Source: Candidatus Bipolaricaulota bacterium (GTDB lineage: Bacteria; Bipolaricaulota; Bipolaricaulia; Bipolaricaulales; Bipolaricaulaceae). Taken from it: 5,338 nucleotides of DNA. This document shows positions 4,936-5,338 of the stretch, one piece after another. The position numbers were made by a program, and so were the translations under genes. The notes beneath the pieces are model-generated. The model was not told where the DNA came from and ran no database searches. It worked only from the letters and a program-made list of their open reading frames with translations. The DNA lies in the NCBI GenBank assembly GCA_021129895.1, contig JAJOKL010000043.1, positions 1-5,338 on the forward strand, read 5' to 3'. The stretch's first letter is position 1. Every line of letters begins with the position of its first letter.

Positions 4936-4964
4936 ATGATCCCCGGGCTATGCCCCAGAAACAA
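4936..4964 (-). promoter_or_regulatory. Possible promoter of the ROK kinase gene
   Basis: On the minus strand, TTGTTT (4964-4959) and GATCAT (4941-4936) are 17 bases apart and would place the start about 11 nt before the AGGAGG site, giving a short leader. Both hexamers match the consensus only partly. A small GGGC-ATA-GCCC palindrome lies within the spacer. Confidence 0.3.
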
Positions 4965-5009
4965 GCCTCCCTGGCTCCCGCCTCGCCCCTTCTAGGCCCA
5001 ATCCCGGGG

Positions 5010-5015
5010 TATAAT
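5010..5015 (+). promoter_or_regulatory. Consensus -10 box upstream of the NMO-family gene
   Basis: A perfect TATAAT in GC-rich DNA, on the strand of the gene at 5070 and about 55 bases before its ATG, would give a leader near 48 nt. The expected -35 position is a poor match, so the promoter may need an activator. Confidence 0.45.
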
Positions 5016-5069
5016 GCCGACTGAGCCGGGAGGCGTTGTCGAATATTCCTCCTTCCAGCTTGAGGGGTC

Positions 5070-5338
5070 ATGTCGGCCGAAGGGTTGCCGCCGCTGCACA
5101 TCGGGGACCTTACCGCCCCGCTTCCCATCGTCCAGGGGGGATGGGAGTGGGCATCTCTTTGTCTGGGCTCGCCTCGGCCGTGGCCCGGGAGGGGGGCATC
5201 GGGGTCATCGCCACCGCCGGGATCGGGATGTTCGAGCCGGACTTCGCTACCGATTTCCGGGAGGCGAACGTCCGCGCCCTGCGGCGGGAGATCCGCCGAG
5301 CCCGGAGCCTGGCGGACGGCCCCATCGGGGTCAACATC
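5070..5338 (+). CDS. Nitronate monooxygenase/FabK-family protein, 5' part, frameshifted
   Basis: The start of an FMN-dependent nitronate monooxygenase (2-nitropropane dioxygenase/FabK superfamily) gene, cut by the window edge. From ATG 5070 the frame reads LPPLHIGDLTAPLPIVQGG, the typical first strand and FMN-site start. It then loses similarity after a run of six G (5135-5140). One base on, the family continues in another frame from 5141: MGVGISLSGLASAVAREGG, then IGVIATAGIGMFEPDF, an arginine-rich helix and GPIGVNI at the edge. Seven G would restore a continuous protein. This is either a sequencing/assembly homopolymer error or a real frameshift. The upstream in-frame TGA at 5061 limits the start; GAGGGG sits very close to ATG 5070, and TTG 5085 is an alternative. 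Physiological substrate unknown. A stand-alone start at 5141 would lack the essential first strand. Confidence 0.85.
   Translation, partial: MSAEGLPPLHIGDLTAPLPIVQGGWEWASLCLGSPRPWPGRGASGSSPPPGSGCSSRTSLPISGRRTSAPCGGRSAEPGAWRTAPSGST

Noticed and set aside
5041..5048. Palindrome GAATATTC in the leader of the NMO-family gene
   Set aside because: Eight bases are too few to distinguish an operator from chance, and there is no second copy nearby.
5110..5337. Minus-strand open frame at the right edge
   Set aside because: It is antisense to sequence that clearly encodes a nitronate monooxygenase N-terminus on the + strand; its own translation looks like an Arg/Ser/Pro-rich shadow.
1..5338. CRISPR arrays, insertion sequences, transposase fragments, tRNA or rRNA genes
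   Set aside because: No regularly spaced direct repeats, terminal inverted repeats with a transposase, or recognisable structural RNA genes were seen.

Overview
The window is compact, GC-rich bacterial chromosome with strongly GC-biased third codon positions. Its three best promoters have near-consensus sigma70-type hexamers with 17-base spacing, and several genes have clear Shine-Dalgarno sites. The gene set (single PfkA, zinc-type ROK sugar kinase, archaeal-style asparagine synthetase related to AsnRS, DUF4384 surface protein, PilB/MshE-like repeat protein) suggests a deep-branching, possibly thermophilic bacterium. Candidate phylum Bipolaricaulota (Acetothermia/OP1) is my best guess, but nothing here proves it.

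Seven genes lie in strictly alternating orientation, so every neighbouring pair is convergent or divergent and no operon is visible. Left to right: (i) 1-244, a promoter, a probable terminated small RNA or attenuated leader, and a -10 element just before the next start; (ii) 245-706 (+), an unrecognised basic protein; (iii) 703-1446 (-), a secreted DUF4384 protein with a Cys/Trp-rich tail, whose stop overlaps the previous one; (iv) 1559-1879 (+), a small protein joining a ribbon-helix-helix DNA-binding domain to two MshEN/GspE_N-type motifs; (v) 1939-2835 (-), an asparagine synthetase made of the AsnRS catalytic core, converging with (iv) on a strong hairpin terminator; (vi) 2836-3098, a divergent control region with an asnA-side promoter and a structured leader of about 186 nt; (vii) 3099-4067 (+), 6-phosphofructokinase; (viii) 4037-4918 (-), a ROK glucokinase-type enzyme overlapping the end of pfkA by 31 bp; (ix) 5070-5338 (+), the start of a nitronate monooxygenase/FabK-family gene that changes frame at a run of six G.

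Functionally, the ROK kinase and PfkA are both upper-glycolysis enzymes (hexose phosphorylation and the committed step). The asparagine synthetase shares its control region with pfkA. The ribbon-helix-helix protein is placed to control itself and the divergent secreted protein. The most interesting leads are this RHH-MshEN fusion as a possible cyclic-di-GMP-sensing repressor, the structured leader of the asparagine synthetase, the candidate small RNA at the left end, and a Glu in place of the usual Mg-ATP Asp in PfkA.
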